Origin: CAVZTX01 sp963778375
GTDB taxonomy: Bacteria > Chloroflexota > Ktedonobacteria > Ktedonobacterales > Ktedonobacteraceae
DNA length: 64,000 nt
Assembly (NCBI GenBank): GCA_963778375.1
Contig: CAVZTX010000016.1
Span: 193,600 to 257,599 of the forward strand
Direction of reading: 5' to 3'
Below, one piece after another: positions 1-8,803 of the stretch. Each line of letters begins with the position of its first letter. The first letter of the stretch is position 1. The translations under genes were made by a program, and so were the position numbers. The notes beneath the pieces were generated by a model that saw nothing but the letters and a program-made list of their open reading frames with translations, was not told the DNA's origin and made no database searches.

Positions 1-216
1 TCCGTTCTCATACTCGCGAAACGTTTGTACAGGAAAACTTGACTGCACGGCCTCAGCCTTTTTCTAGAATCTCCACCATACTTTCAAAGTTCCATATGAT
101 CGCATCACAACCTGCTGAAACAGTGAACGCCGAAGTTACATTGCCGAGCGAAGTGGTAGTCCGCTCATAGAGGCCAGAAGCGAAGCTTGCGAAGCATCTA
201 TTAATTCCTCCGCGCC

Positions 217-1080
217 CTATATTTGTATGTTTTCGTCCGGTCGAGCCGGACGAAACGCTCCATTCTCGTTGATGTAGACAAAGTGGCTATCCTGGACGTT
301 GACAATCATATCGGGTTTCCCATCGCCATTGACATCTTTAAAAGTTAGCGTTACAGGTGTGAGGTCTTGGCCCTGCCCAATTAACATTGGCCCAGCATAT
401 ATTTTCGCTTTTGTCGCATCGCCCCCTGGAATCTCGATAATCTGTATGTGGCGGTTTAAGTTCAGCGCAATAAAATGGCTTGGATTGGCAGCCGAGTCGT
501 TATGACCGACCACTGCATCGATCTGGAATGTGCGCGGCCGACCATAGTGCCAATCATCTTGCGTCACCTGCCACCAACTAGCCAGGGCGCTAAATGCAAT
601 CCAGCCAATAATCATGATGATGGCCGCTACTCCAACAAATATCAGCCAATGCAAACGTATTCTGCGTGAAGGTTCCTCGGACCTTGCACCTCTGACGCCC
701 CCTGGAGAGCCTCCTAAGCGAGTACCAATGTCCGTATCTACGTCATCTGTGCGTACACCTCGCCCTCGATGAACATGAATGGCAGGTATATCCGTAGAGG
801 TTGCGGTTCGGCGTGGAGGAACATTCGTCTGCCGATCGCCATTGGAAGGACGATAGTTTTTAGGTATTGAAAGAGGTTGCACATCAGGGCGAGAACGCCC
901 GGTTTCCATTCTAACATCAGGCCGGCCCTGTCCGGTATAACGAAGCGCACTATTAGGCATGCGTGTTGGCCATACGTCGTCGTCATACTCACTGTCATCA
1001 AGCGTTCCCTCATCATGTAAGCGCACTCGCTGCGAGGTAGAGGGAGGTCTACTGCGTTGCTGCCTGGTAAATCGGTCCAC
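217..1080 (-). CDS. Membrane-anchored protein with C-terminal FG-GAP/VCBS-like calcium loop
   Basis: The 287-residue protein has a long, polar, Arg/Pro-rich N-terminal half (about residues 1-142), one membrane helix near residues 145-168 (hydrophobic run starting LHWLIFVGVAAI) and an outside domain. Near residue 247 a DVNGDGKPD segment matches the D-x-N-x-D-G-x-x-D calcium loop of FG-GAP/VCBS beta-propeller repeats. Only one clear loop is present, so this is not a whole propeller. The start is GTG; a GAGAGGA sequence lies about 10 bases upstream and no in-frame ATG occurs before residue 41. A good promoter lies 80 bases upstream. The function is unknown. A cytoplasmic tail with a small surface domain is inferred. 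Confidence 0.7.
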   Translation of the reverse strand: MDRFTRQQRSRPPSTSQRVRLHDEGTLDDSEYDDDVWPTRMPNSALRYTGQGRPDVRMETGRSRPDVQPLSIPKNYRPSNGDRQTNVPPRRTATSTDIPAIHVHRGRGVRTDDVDTDIGTRLGGSPGGVRGARSEEPSRRIRLHWLIFVGVAAIIMIIGWIAFSALASWWQVTQDDWHYGRPRTFQIDAVVGHNDSAANPSHFIALNLNRHIQIIEIPGGDATKAKIYAGPMLIGQGQDLTPVTLTFKDVNGDGKPDMIVNVQDSHFVYINENGAFRPARPDENIQI

Positions 1081-1110
1081 GGTATTACCATCCTCTCGGA
1101 AGTTGTGGTG

Positions 1111-1188
1111 AGAACAAAATGAGCTACCGCGCTAAGAAATTTTGTTCTAAGTCAAGCTTATTATACATTGATTAGAACGGAATTACAA
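1111..1188 (-). promoter_or_regulatory. Sigma-70-type promoter with overlapping inverted repeats
   Basis: On the minus strand TTGTAA (1183-1188) and TATAAT (1160-1165) are separated by exactly 17 bases and face the gene ending at 217. A perfect 7-base inverted repeat, GTTCTAA (1144-1150) and TTAGAAC (1172-1178), brackets the -10 box and could be an operator. A second perfect 10-base inverted repeat, AGAACAAAAT (1111-1120) and ATTTTGTTCT (1139-1148), would form a hairpin in the transcript leader. The regulatory role is inference. Confidence 0.6.
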
Positions 1189-1206
1189 GAGGTTTTGAGG
1201 CTAGAT

Positions 1207-1260
1207 TAGTACAAGTGTACTATTTCTTTTCTGGCATCTTACCTGTGAACGGGATATAAT
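1207..1260 (+). promoter_or_regulatory. Palindrome and -10 box before the amidohydrolase gene
   Basis: A 7+7 base palindrome, TAGTACA-AG-TGTACTA (1207-1222), precedes a perfect TATAAT (1255-1260). The -35 region is weak (CTGGCA, 1231-1236). The palindrome lies just upstream of the -35 position, suitable for a dimeric regulator. No regulator gene is adjacent, so its ligand is unknown. Confidence 0.4.
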
Positions 1261-1298
1261 CAAGGCAACTAACCACAAATAAGCAGGGAGCAGAAAAC

Positions 1299-2573
1299 AT
1301 GACGCTAGCAATAACCAACGGGACCATTATCGACGGGCATAGCCCGAATCCACTTACAGGCATGACCTTACTGATTGAAGACACGCGAATCACAGCCCTG
1401 GATCGTCAGAACCAGGTCAACATTCCGCGTGAGGCAACAGTGATTGACGCCGGAGGGAGAACCATCCTACCGGGCCTGATCGATACACATGTACACTTTA
1501 TGTTAGAATACCCCGACGTGCTACGTTCAGTGCTCACACCACCCTCTCTACGTTTATTGCAGGCCATCCCACGCATGCGAGCAACGCTTGATGCTGGCGT
1601 CACAACCATCCGTGATGCTGGAGGTTCGCCCGCGGGACTAAAGATGGCCGTTGAACAGGGCATCATCACTGGGCCGCGTATGCAGGTCGCCATCAGTTTG
1701 ATCTCTCAGACGGGGGGTCACGGAGATGGTTACTATCCATGCTGTGCCGATCTCGGCTTCTTTGGCATACACTTTACCGACGTGCCCAACGGCGTCGCCG
1801 ACGGAGTCGAGGAGATACGCAAAACCACTCGCGAGATACTGCGAGCAGGAGCCGATTGGATCAAACTGGCAACTACAGGCGGAGTTCTCTCCACGGCAGA
1901 CGCCCCCACCTCATCGCAACTCACCATTGAGGAGATAGCCACAGCCGTCTACGAGGCCGCGGCCCAGGAGAAACGCTGCATGGCGCACGCTCAGGGAACC
2001 GAGGGCATCAAGAACGCCCTGCTCGCCGGAGTCGCCTCCATCGAACACGGCGTCTACCTCACCGACGAATTGATCGACCTGATGCTCGAAAAAGATGTGT
2101 ATTTAGTACCAACCCTTATCGCTCCTCTCGCGGTCGTAGAGTTCTCACAAGAGCATCCCGACTTACTCCCACCCATGATGGCAGCCAAAGCCATCAGTGT
2201 CGTCAAAGCTCATCAGCAGAGTTTCCACAAAGCAGTAGAGGCCGGAGTCAAGATAGCAATGGGTACCGATTCAGGCGTAGGTCGCCATGGAGTAAACGGC
2301 AAGGAAATACAACTGATGGTCGAAAACGGCATGACTCCCATGCAAGCCATCCTCTCCAGCACCTCTACCGCCGCTCAACTGCTGCACCTGGATGACAGAT
2401 TAGGTACACTTGAAGTCGGAAAACTGGCCGACGTCATTATCGTCGATGGCGACGTGCTGAGTGACATCAGCAAGCTAGCCGATCCTGCAAATGTGCAGCT
2501 CGTACTCAAAGCCGGGCGAGCAGCGAAAAATACGTTAGACGTGAGCGTTCCTTTGCTAGCAGGGGCAGTGTAG
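1299..2573 (+). CDS. Amidohydrolase family protein (imidazolonepropionase/prolidase-like)
   Basis: The 424-residue protein is a metal-dependent hydrolase of the amidohydrolase superfamily. The metal ligands can be seen: HxH in DTHVH (His64, His66), a candidate carboxylated Lys189 in DWIKL, His230 (MAHAQG), His250 (SIEHG) and Asp324 (MGTDSG). These sit in a TIM barrel, flanked by the N- and C-terminal beta-sandwich strands (ADVIIVDGDVL near the C-terminus). This is the Xaa-Pro dipeptidase/imidazolonepropionase-like subgroup, which acts on cyclic amides or on N-acylated or Xaa-Pro peptides; the substrate cannot be told. There is no signal peptide, so it is cytoplasmic. GGGAG lies upstream of the ATG. 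The full length matches the family. Confidence 0.88.
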   Translation: MTLAITNGTIIDGHSPNPLTGMTLLIEDTRITALDRQNQVNIPREATVIDAGGRTILPGLIDTHVHFMLEYPDVLRSVLTPPSLRLLQAIPRMRATLDAGVTTIRDAGGSPAGLKMAVEQGIITGPRMQVAISLISQTGGHGDGYYPCCADLGFFGIHFTDVPNGVADGVEEIRKTTREILRAGADWIKLATTGGVLSTADAPTSSQLTIEEIATAVYEAAAQEKRCMAHAQGTEGIKNALLAGVASIEHGVYLTDELIDLMLEKDVYLVPTLIAPLAVVEFSQEHPDLLPPMMAAKAISVVKAHQQSFHKAVEAGVKIAMGTDSGVGRHGVNGKEIQLMVENGMTPMQAILSSTSTAAQLLHLDDRLGTLEVGKLADVIIVDGDVLSDISKLADPANVQLVLKAGRAAKNTLDVSVPLLAGAV

Positions 2574-2609
2574 GAACCACCAGAATTTTAAGAAATACCT
2601 GTGCACTAT

Positions 2610-3461
2610 CTATTTGAGCCTGGGTGGTCCTTGCCGGATGCGCGTGCGTACAGCTTCCAGTTCTTCGGCATCGCTGCCAGCAAAAGTCTCCTGCCACCAG
2701 GTAGCGCCCGCCTCGACATATGGCATGATCATCTCCAGATCCCTTTGGTGCTCACTTCCACTGGTATTGCCGGATGCCAACACATTAAATGGGTCGTCAT
2801 TCGTGCGAAACTGCCGCATATAGGCCAGCATCTCCTGGATATCCTCCGGTTGCATTAGCTGGCCTGTCTGCTTGATTGGACAGACGCCATCCCAGTGTGC
2901 AGCACGCCGAAAAGGTTTCTTCAAAGGCCAGAATCCCGCTATCCAGATCGGGATGCGGGGTCGTTGGAGTGGAGTTGGAAGGAAAAGTGCATCGTGGAGT
3001 TGATAATGCTGCCCGCTGTAGTTCACTCGCATCCCTGACCAAAGATGCACGAGTACCTCCAATCCCTCGTCCAGCATCGCGCCATGCAGCTTATCATCCA
3101 TAGCTTCGCCATAGGTGCTGTACTCTTTGAAGAAGCTATCACTCCCGATTCCCAGACCTAAGATAAGCCGCCCATGTGAGAGTCGATCGAGGGTTATGCT
3201 CTCTCTGGCCAGTTTCCAGGGTCGGCGTCGTGGCAGGGGAGTGACTAAAGGACCAAGCTTAATGCGACTGGTGACCATGACCATCGCTGTTAATGCTATC
3301 CATGGATCGACCATTGGTTGAGCCTGCTCAGGACTCCCTCCAATGTGATCCCACACGAAGAAGCCGTCCCATCCTTCAAATTCAGCCTCATGGGCTAATT
3401 CCGCCAGAAGGCGCGCGTCACCAAAGCAGCCAAAGTTTGGCGTGTTGATCGCAAATTGCAT
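2610..3461 (-). CDS. LLM-class flavin-dependent oxidoreductase (luciferase-like)
   Basis: The protein (about 283 residues) resembles bacterial-luciferase-like monooxygenases and F420-dependent oxidoreductases. It has the N-terminal strand and the WDGFFVWDHIGG segment, the conserved mid-region RLSHGRLILGLGIGSD, and the PIWIAGFWPLKKPFRRAAHWDG segment before the C-terminus. Enzymes of this family use FMN or F420 in a TIM barrel. The substrate is unknown. I prefer the ATG at 3461 because AGGAAG lies 8 bases upstream of it; an ATG two codons earlier is too close. It converges with the amidohydrolase gene, with only about 36 bases between the stops. Confidence 0.85.
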   Translation of the reverse strand: MQFAINTPNFGCFGDARLLAELAHEAEFEGWDGFFVWDHIGGSPEQAQPMVDPWIALTAMVMVTSRIKLGPLVTPLPRRRPWKLARESITLDRLSHGRLILGLGIGSDSFFKEYSTYGEAMDDKLHGAMLDEGLEVLVHLWSGMRVNYSGQHYQLHDALFLPTPLQRPRIPIWIAGFWPLKKPFRRAAHWDGVCPIKQTGQLMQPEDIQEMLAYMRQFRTNDDPFNVLASGNTSGSEHQRDLEMIMPYVEAGATWWQETFAGSDAEELEAVRTRIRQGPPRLK

Positions 3462-3701
3462 AAGCATTTCTTCCTCTCATCAAATGTTTCCTTGAGAGTA
3501 TAGTACCCTATTCCTGTCATCTATTGTCATGATTTCAGCAAAATGCTTACATTCTCAGGACTGAAATCTGGCCGCAATGCGCACGTTGGAACTCGTTGCG
3601 TGTAAAACGTAATTGCAGAACGAGGGGATGTGTCATGAACTTATCTTCTGATACGAGGTCAATTACTTACTGTAAAACAGGAAATCTTTAGTAGCTGCCA
3701 A

Positions 3702-4307
3702 CTACAGGGGGATACGGCGATAAACCGCATCAAAGGGAAAGCTCACACCCACGCTTCTGAGTTCAACTATGTCGCCGCTCTGGTAGTGGTAAGGTCGCCA
3801 GTTACTCTCACGCCGATAGATGATGATTTCCTGCACCACGCTGCCAACCAAAAGATATTCCTGCATAGAGGGTAGCGTCTTATAGATAGCTAGCTTCTCA
3901 CCACGGTCCCGCTTCTCGGTGGACGGAGAGAGAACCTCAATAATCACGATTGGGTTCGTCGGCAAGGACTCGCTATCCTCACCACAGGCAACCGTCAGGT
4001 CAGGAAAGAGATGATTTCCTTGTGGGAGTTTCAGCCGCCGATCACTGGAATAGACTAGGCATGGTGCATCCTCCAACTGGCTACTCAGGATCGTCACTAG
4101 TCGTGCGCCGAGGGCCGCGTGGACATCCGAGCCACCCGCCAGATCGAGGAGCGCCGCATCAGCCCCAGACAGGTCGGAGGGCGGACGCAGCATTGTGACC
4201 ATTCCATTCAGACGCTCATATTTCCCATCCGTCGCATCGTCCAGGACAAGATACTGGTCCTCGGTCATATAGATGCCATCGCTCACTTGTGATCGATCGG
4301 CTACCAT
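3702..4307 (-). CDS. Uma2 family endonuclease (DUF820)
   Basis: The protein of about 201 residues matches the Uma2/DUF820 family, a PD-(D/E)XK nuclease fold that is abundant in cyanobacteria and Chloroflexota. Visible markers are MTEDQYLVLDD near the start, LFPDLTVAC and PIVIIEVLSPSTEKRDRGEKLAIYKTL, where the Asp and Glu of PDL...IEV form the acidic nuclease core, and YLLVG followed by YRR near the end. Biological roles of the family are poorly known. The start at 4307 is chosen because AAGGAG lies 8 bases upstream; a GTG three codons earlier also fits the frame. It is a single-gene unit. Confidence 0.85.
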   Translation of the reverse strand: MVADRSQVSDGIYMTEDQYLVLDDATDGKYERLNGMVTMLRPPSDLSGADAALLDLAGGSDVHAALGARLVTILSSQLEDAPCLVYSSDRRLKLPQGNHLFPDLTVACGEDSESLPTNPIVIIEVLSPSTEKRDRGEKLAIYKTLPSMQEYLLVGSVVQEIIIYRRESNWRPYHYQSGDIVELRSVGVSFPFDAVYRRIPL

Positions 4308-4418
4308 GATCTTCACTCCTTGCTCATGCGCTGGCTAATTGATAGGCTCCTTGCTCATTGTACCATACGTACCACTGTAACAACAGACTTATACAGTCTG
4401 GAAATCATAACGCTTGGT

Positions 4419-6443
4419 CTACTGCCGTACAATCCGTTTATACACCCACGCATCCAGCATACCTCGCAAGATTCCAATCAAGCCAAGTAAACCCGCACCG
4501 ATCAGTAACGCCAGCAAGGGCTGAGCAAAGTTATGGAAAAACAATGCATGGCTCGCCGGGAGCAATCCCCACAAAATGACAAGCAGGAAAGCACCAAAGA
4601 ACATCAGCATGCCAGCCATCGCACTGGTACGCAGCAACACCGCAAAGGTCATTTTCTGCGAGAGCTTGACCGCCATCATCGCTCCTGGCGTGGGTGCACC
4701 AATTAATGCGATAAACAAGACACCAAACAAATGCCCCAGCGGTAAATCGGCCGGATTTGGCGTTGCCCCTAAAATGAAAATGAGCAGGATCGTTAAAGGC
4801 AGCAGCCCAGTCAAGGCACCTACTATGGCTGGACGCCAGAGAACAGATGCATCCTCGATCCGCTCCTTTGGGACATCAACTGAACCAAGTTCGCGAATGG
4901 CCAGAATGTTACTCACCAACAGGATAAGATACGCTACAAAGGGCAGATGCAAGCCATTGATGTGACCTGTAACACCATAGTCAATGAAAAACCCACTTAC
5001 CAGTGGCGCTAGAATAGCAATAGTCAGGCAGCGATAGAAAAATCTGCGCATAGCTTTCGTACGGCTGCGCGTCACTGCGGTAAAACCTATCGCGGCCAAC
5101 GCCAGCAGATTGATACTACTACCTAGCAGGATAGCCAGCACAGCTGAAGACTCAATTCCGGTCCGCAGTGGCGCGGACACGTTGACAAGAATTAATACCA
5201 GAAATTGCAGGAGCAGCGCAATCAATGCTACTCCATAGTAGAATAGCCGACGTCCCTCATGATACAAGGGGGCAGGTGTAGTGGAATCTCCCGTAGTTGA
5301 GCGGCTCGAAACTTGATCTTGTGCTTGACTTGGAGCTTGAGCCTGCGCCTGGGAAGGCCACTGCCATGGTCGTGGACTTTGCTGCCATGGAGCATTTCCC
5401 GCGGGTGACGCTACGCCAGCCGGACTTGTCGGCGGAATTGCACCTACCGCACTCGGAACGGGAACCAGCGATACAGGTGGCGCTGGCCGCTGCCATGCTG
5501 ATGGAGGACGCTCAGGCACAGTCATATCCGAATTGTCGGCATCACCGCTCAAACGCAAGGCACCTTGGGAGGCCGGGAGAGAAGAGATGGCAGATTGTAG
5601 CGCATTTGCCATCTCGGTCGCGCTCTGATAACGATTGGCAGGATTCTTCGTCAACGCCTTCATCACGACCGCTTCTATGGCGGGCGAAAGATCGGGGCGA
5701 ACAGTTCTCACTGGGGGTACAGGGTCGTTGAGTTGCTTCGCCATCACAGCAAAGGGATTCGTGTCTGTGAAGGGAACTTTACCCACCAATAGTTCGTACA
5801 GGATGATGCCAAGCGAATAGATATCTGATCGAGCATCAACCTCATTTGAGCCTATCTGCTCCGGCGAAGCATATTCTGCCGTACCAACAAAGCTGCCTAC
5901 GCTCGTTAATCCAGGTACAGCATTCAATCGCACAATGCCAAAGTCGCTCAGCAATAATCGTCCATCCTGATGAAAGAGCAAGTTGGCCGGCTTGATATCA
6001 CGATGCACAACCCCAAGACTATGCGCGTAACTCAGGGCATCCGCTACCTGGCTGATGTAACTGGTAACGGCATTCAAATCAAAGCGCGCGCCTCGCCTGC
6101 GCATGTCGTCCATACGCTCACGCAAGGTACCACCACGAATATATGGCATGACAATATAGGCCAACGGCTCCCCGTTCACCATAGCCTCTTCATACTCGTA
6201 TACGGACAGTATGTTTTTATGCTCAAGCTTTGCTACGGTATCGGCCTCGCGTCGAAAACGCGCTAAAAAGATTTTTTGCTGGTCGGGATCATATTCGGAG
6301 CCAGGCAGCAGTACCTTCACGGCTACGGTACGCATTGGTCTCGACTGTTGTGCTAAAAAGACTGCGCCCATTCCGCCGCGTCCAATCACCCGTTCGATGG
6401 TACATGTGCCGAGTGTCACGCCAATAAGTTCATTAATGTTCAT
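4419..6443 (-). CDS. Ser/Thr protein kinase with multi-pass membrane C-terminus
   Basis: The 674-residue protein has a complete Hanks-type kinase domain at about residues 9-290: Gly loop GRGGMGAVF, VAVK lysine, catalytic HRDIKPAN, DFG and the SPEQ activation-segment motif. A Pro/Gln/Ser-rich linker (about 290-395) leads to roughly eight hydrophobic segments (about 400-670). It therefore looks active and sits in the membrane by a polytopic domain instead of the usual single anchor. The multi-pass part could sense membrane state or a lipid; that is inference. It is separated by about 60 bases from DUF790 downstream of the same strand but has its own start region. Confidence 0.9.
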   Translation of the reverse strand: MNINELIGVTLGTCTIERVIGRGGMGAVFLAQQSRPMRTVAVKVLLPGSEYDPDQQKIFLARFRREADTVAKLEHKNILSVYEYEEAMVNGEPLAYIVMPYIRGGTLRERMDDMRRRGARFDLNAVTSYISQVADALSYAHSLGVVHRDIKPANLLFHQDGRLLLSDFGIVRLNAVPGLTSVGSFVGTAEYASPEQIGSNEVDARSDIYSLGIILYELLVGKVPFTDTNPFAVMAKQLNDPVPPVRTVRPDLSPAIEAVVMKALTKNPANRYQSATEMANALQSAISSLPASQGALRLSGDADNSDMTVPERPPSAWQRPAPPVSLVPVPSAVGAIPPTSPAGVASPAGNAPWQQSPRPWQWPSQAQAQAPSQAQDQVSSRSTTGDSTTPAPLYHEGRRLFYYGVALIALLLQFLVLILVNVSAPLRTGIESSAVLAILLGSSINLLALAAIGFTAVTRSRTKAMRRFFYRCLTIAILAPLVSGFFIDYGVTGHINGLHLPFVAYLILLVSNILAIRELGSVDVPKERIEDASVLWRPAIVGALTGLLPLTILLIFILGATPNPADLPLGHLFGVLFIALIGAPTPGAMMAVKLSQKMTFAVLLRTSAMAGMLMFFGAFLLVILWGLLPASHALFFHNFAQPLLALLIGAGLLGLIGILRGMLDAWVYKRIVRQ

Positions 6444-6503
6444 AGATCAATCCAACATAGTTCGATACTGATAACTTCACTTTATAAAACCATTGAAATA
6501 TGG

Positions 6504-8525
6504 CTATATTTCGCCTGAACCCCACAAATCTCCTTGGGCTGTTTCATTCGTCGTACGTTTCTTATATGCAGTTCGCCTCTCTCGCACTACCTTCTTTGGC
6601 ACAGCAATAAATTCCGCTCCTACGTCGTCTTTGCCATCATATACTTCTTGTCTGTTCGACATTTCTACTACGGCATCAAAAATTGAGCTACGCCGGACGC
6701 AGACCTCAGGCCAGAGAGCAATGAGCGCTTCTATTGTAGCATCCTCAGCAATTTTTAGCACCGGCCATCGCTCTCTTGTTGCGCGCAATACATCCGTGAG
6801 CGGCAAGGCTCCCACTTCCTCTATCCACTCTACGAACGAATTTCTTAGACGTTCCATCCAATTGCTTTCGTAGAGACCTATTCCAGGAACAAAAATAATA
6901 TCCTTTTCAACGATGCATTCGGCCGCAATCTGCAATTCCGAACGGCGGTAACAGTGCAAGAGCGCATAGCAGGCCTGTTCGAGCACAATACCTTCATTTG
7001 ATACGCACTTGCGCACCGACTCCACATCGATCTGTGCTAGCCGCTCAGAAAAGTCATCATAATGGTTGCGCATCACGCTCAAAAGTTCCGTCGCCGACAA
7101 CTGCCCTTCGTACCAGACTATAGGAAACATACTCGCAATGCTGGCAAAAGCAGTACGTGCCTCCTCTGGTATAGCTAACAACAAGTCATTACGCCCCGCA
7201 AGTTGTTGCAGCTTCTGAAGCTTACGTTCGCGATATGACGGTGTCCAGAAACCTAAAATCTCGACATAGATACGCCGGTGAGCACGCGTAAGGGCAAAGT
7301 CAGGAATGAAAATCCCCGGTAATGTCGTCTCGCCTTGAGCAGGCTTCAACAGCAAAGGCTCTGGCTCGCGTTCAAGTCGCCAACCATCGACGCCCTGGCC
7401 ACTTTCCAATGCGCTAAAAGCTTCCGCGAAGGACTGTTCGATACTGCTATCAAATAGCGCTGATGCATCACTTGTCGTTCTGACATCTGCATTACTTTCC
7501 CGTGCTGAAGGCAGCAGGTTAAGGAGTTCGCTGTCCATCACAAAACGGTAAGAACGCTGCAAAAAATGTACCGTCGCATCCGCTTCCAGCAGAGCGCGTG
7601 ATAGCATCCCTTTTTGCCCCGACCTTGCGCCTTTAACACCCTGCGGCCCAGTACCATAGCCGAGCAGCATGCGACAGAGCCTGGCCAGGCGCAAGCCATA
7701 TTGCTGCGGCGCACCCGTCATCTCCTGCGGACCATAGAGTGTGAGATGTAGCAAAGGAAGGTTCACGGGTGCACTGGCGTCATAGGCAAGATCGTAATAG
7801 ACCCCCAGCTTACGCGCAAGGAAGCACAAGCGCTTAATGATCGCTCCGACGCCAGTAGGAGCAATCAATTGATCCCCCACATCTAAAGCCGCACTTTGCG
7901 CGTTCCCAAATGCGTTGCAATCGATGACGAAATGGACATCAGAGGCATTGAAAAGCGCTGCTTCAAATACCCACTGGTTGTAAAGAGTAGCAACTTCGTC
8001 AACGCTGGGAGGCTGAGCGACGTTGCGTACAAGTAATGCCTCCTCCTCGCTGTCTAGTGCAAGCAAGTATTCTAGATCAGGAAGACTCAGTGCATAAGAT
8101 TCGCCAAATGCCTGCAAAGCTTGTGTTCGACCCTGTGCCGCGAGGAAGCCCGCGTGATGTTCATTGACGTAGTTGAAAAGTGCAAGGCGTAGATGCATGG
8201 GAGAAGTTATGCCTTCTACAGCAAGACGCTCGTTAGCTTCACCTCCTATCTGCTCTAACACTTGAGTCCAATCGTTCGGCTGCCAAATATACCAGTGGCT
8301 GAGGGTAGCAACCAGGCAATGCGCCAGTCGATAGTCGCCTATGCAAGCACGGGCATCATCATAGGAAAATTGCCGCTGTGGTCGTTTGAGTTGGCGCTCA
8401 TGATAGTCTACGAGGCGTCCTATCTCGGTACGCAATTCGCCGGGACGCAAAAAATGGAGGGAGACAAGCAGTTCTCCACCACGTCGATGTATTTGTTTTT
8501 TTACGTCTTGCAGGCTAAAGCGCAC
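6504..8525 (-). CDS. DUF790 family protein, Bax1-type nuclease partner of XPB
   Basis: The protein of about 673 residues matches DUF790 over its length, from an N-terminal VRFSLQDVKKQIHRRGGELLVSLHFLRPGEL segment to an acidic nuclease-like region with IFIPDFALTR and IYVEILGFWTPSYRERKL. The Asp and Glu-x-Leu of that region resemble a restriction-endonuclease core. In archaea this family is Bax1, a structure-specific nuclease that works with the XPB helicase. An XPB gene lies on the same strand at 23946-25403, but the kinase array separates the two. I chose the GTG at 8525 because GGGGAG precedes it by 6 bases and family members begin there; the frame is open 20 codons further upstream. Confidence 0.85.
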   Translation of the reverse strand: MRFSLQDVKKQIHRRGGELLVSLHFLRPGELRTEIGRLVDYHERQLKRPQRQFSYDDARACIGDYRLAHCLVATLSHWYIWQPNDWTQVLEQIGGEANERLAVEGITSPMHLRLALFNYVNEHHAGFLAAQGRTQALQAFGESYALSLPDLEYLLALDSEEEALLVRNVAQPPSVDEVATLYNQWVFEAALFNASDVHFVIDCNAFGNAQSAALDVGDQLIAPTGVGAIIKRLCFLARKLGVYYDLAYDASAPVNLPLLHLTLYGPQEMTGAPQQYGLRLARLCRMLLGYGTGPQGVKGARSGQKGMLSRALLEADATVHFLQRSYRFVMDSELLNLLPSARESNADVRTTSDASALFDSSIEQSFAEAFSALESGQGVDGWRLEREPEPLLLKPAQGETTLPGIFIPDFALTRAHRRIYVEILGFWTPSYRERKLQKLQQLAGRNDLLLAIPEEARTAFASIASMFPIVWYEGQLSATELLSVMRNHYDDFSERLAQIDVESVRKCVSNEGIVLEQACYALLHCYRRSELQIAAECIVEKDIIFVPGIGLYESNWMERLRNSFVEWIEEVGALPLTDVLRATRERWPVLKIAEDATIEALIALWPEVCVRRSSIFDAVVEMSNRQEVYDGKDDVGAEFIAVPKKVVRERRTAYKKRTTNETAQGDLWGSGEI

Positions 8526-8803
8526 ATGTTTCTCCCCAGTATGTATGATGCCGCATGTATTATATCCGAAAAGTTGGGCTGACAACTGTGAAAAGTATCA
8601 CAATATTTTTCTCCAAAAATGCAGCGTAAGCGGAAATATAGGAGTTTTCTCCTACTTCCCTGAACTCTTGGCTGTAATTTGGTATGCTAATTGGTGCAGT
8701 TCCGTGTCGTAGTGTTTCATGACGTAGCGTAGTGCTCTGATGTAGTGCAGTATACTAAGGTGCCTTTGACGGGCATTCCTAATATTGATGAATGGAAATA
8801 TCT
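8526..8803. other. Divergent spacer between DUF790 and the first array kinase
   Basis: The spacer is about 278 bases with no convincing gene. It contains four copies of a GTAGTG-like hexamer (8709-8714, 8724-8729 as GTAGCG, 8729-8734, 8742-8747) just before a TATACT (8751-8756), 48 bases before the kinase ATG. No good -35 box faces it. The repeated hexamers could be activator sites; that is inference. Confidence 0.35.

Noticed and set aside
738..1091. 117-codon minus-strand frame beginning ATG before the FG-GAP-like gene
   Set aside because: It overlaps the real gene in another frame and lacks any domain; the GTG frame has a membrane helix and calcium loop.
8709..8747. GTAGTG repeats considered as a CRISPR-like or iteron array
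   Set aside because: Units are only six bases with uneven spacing; no cas genes or replication initiator nearby.
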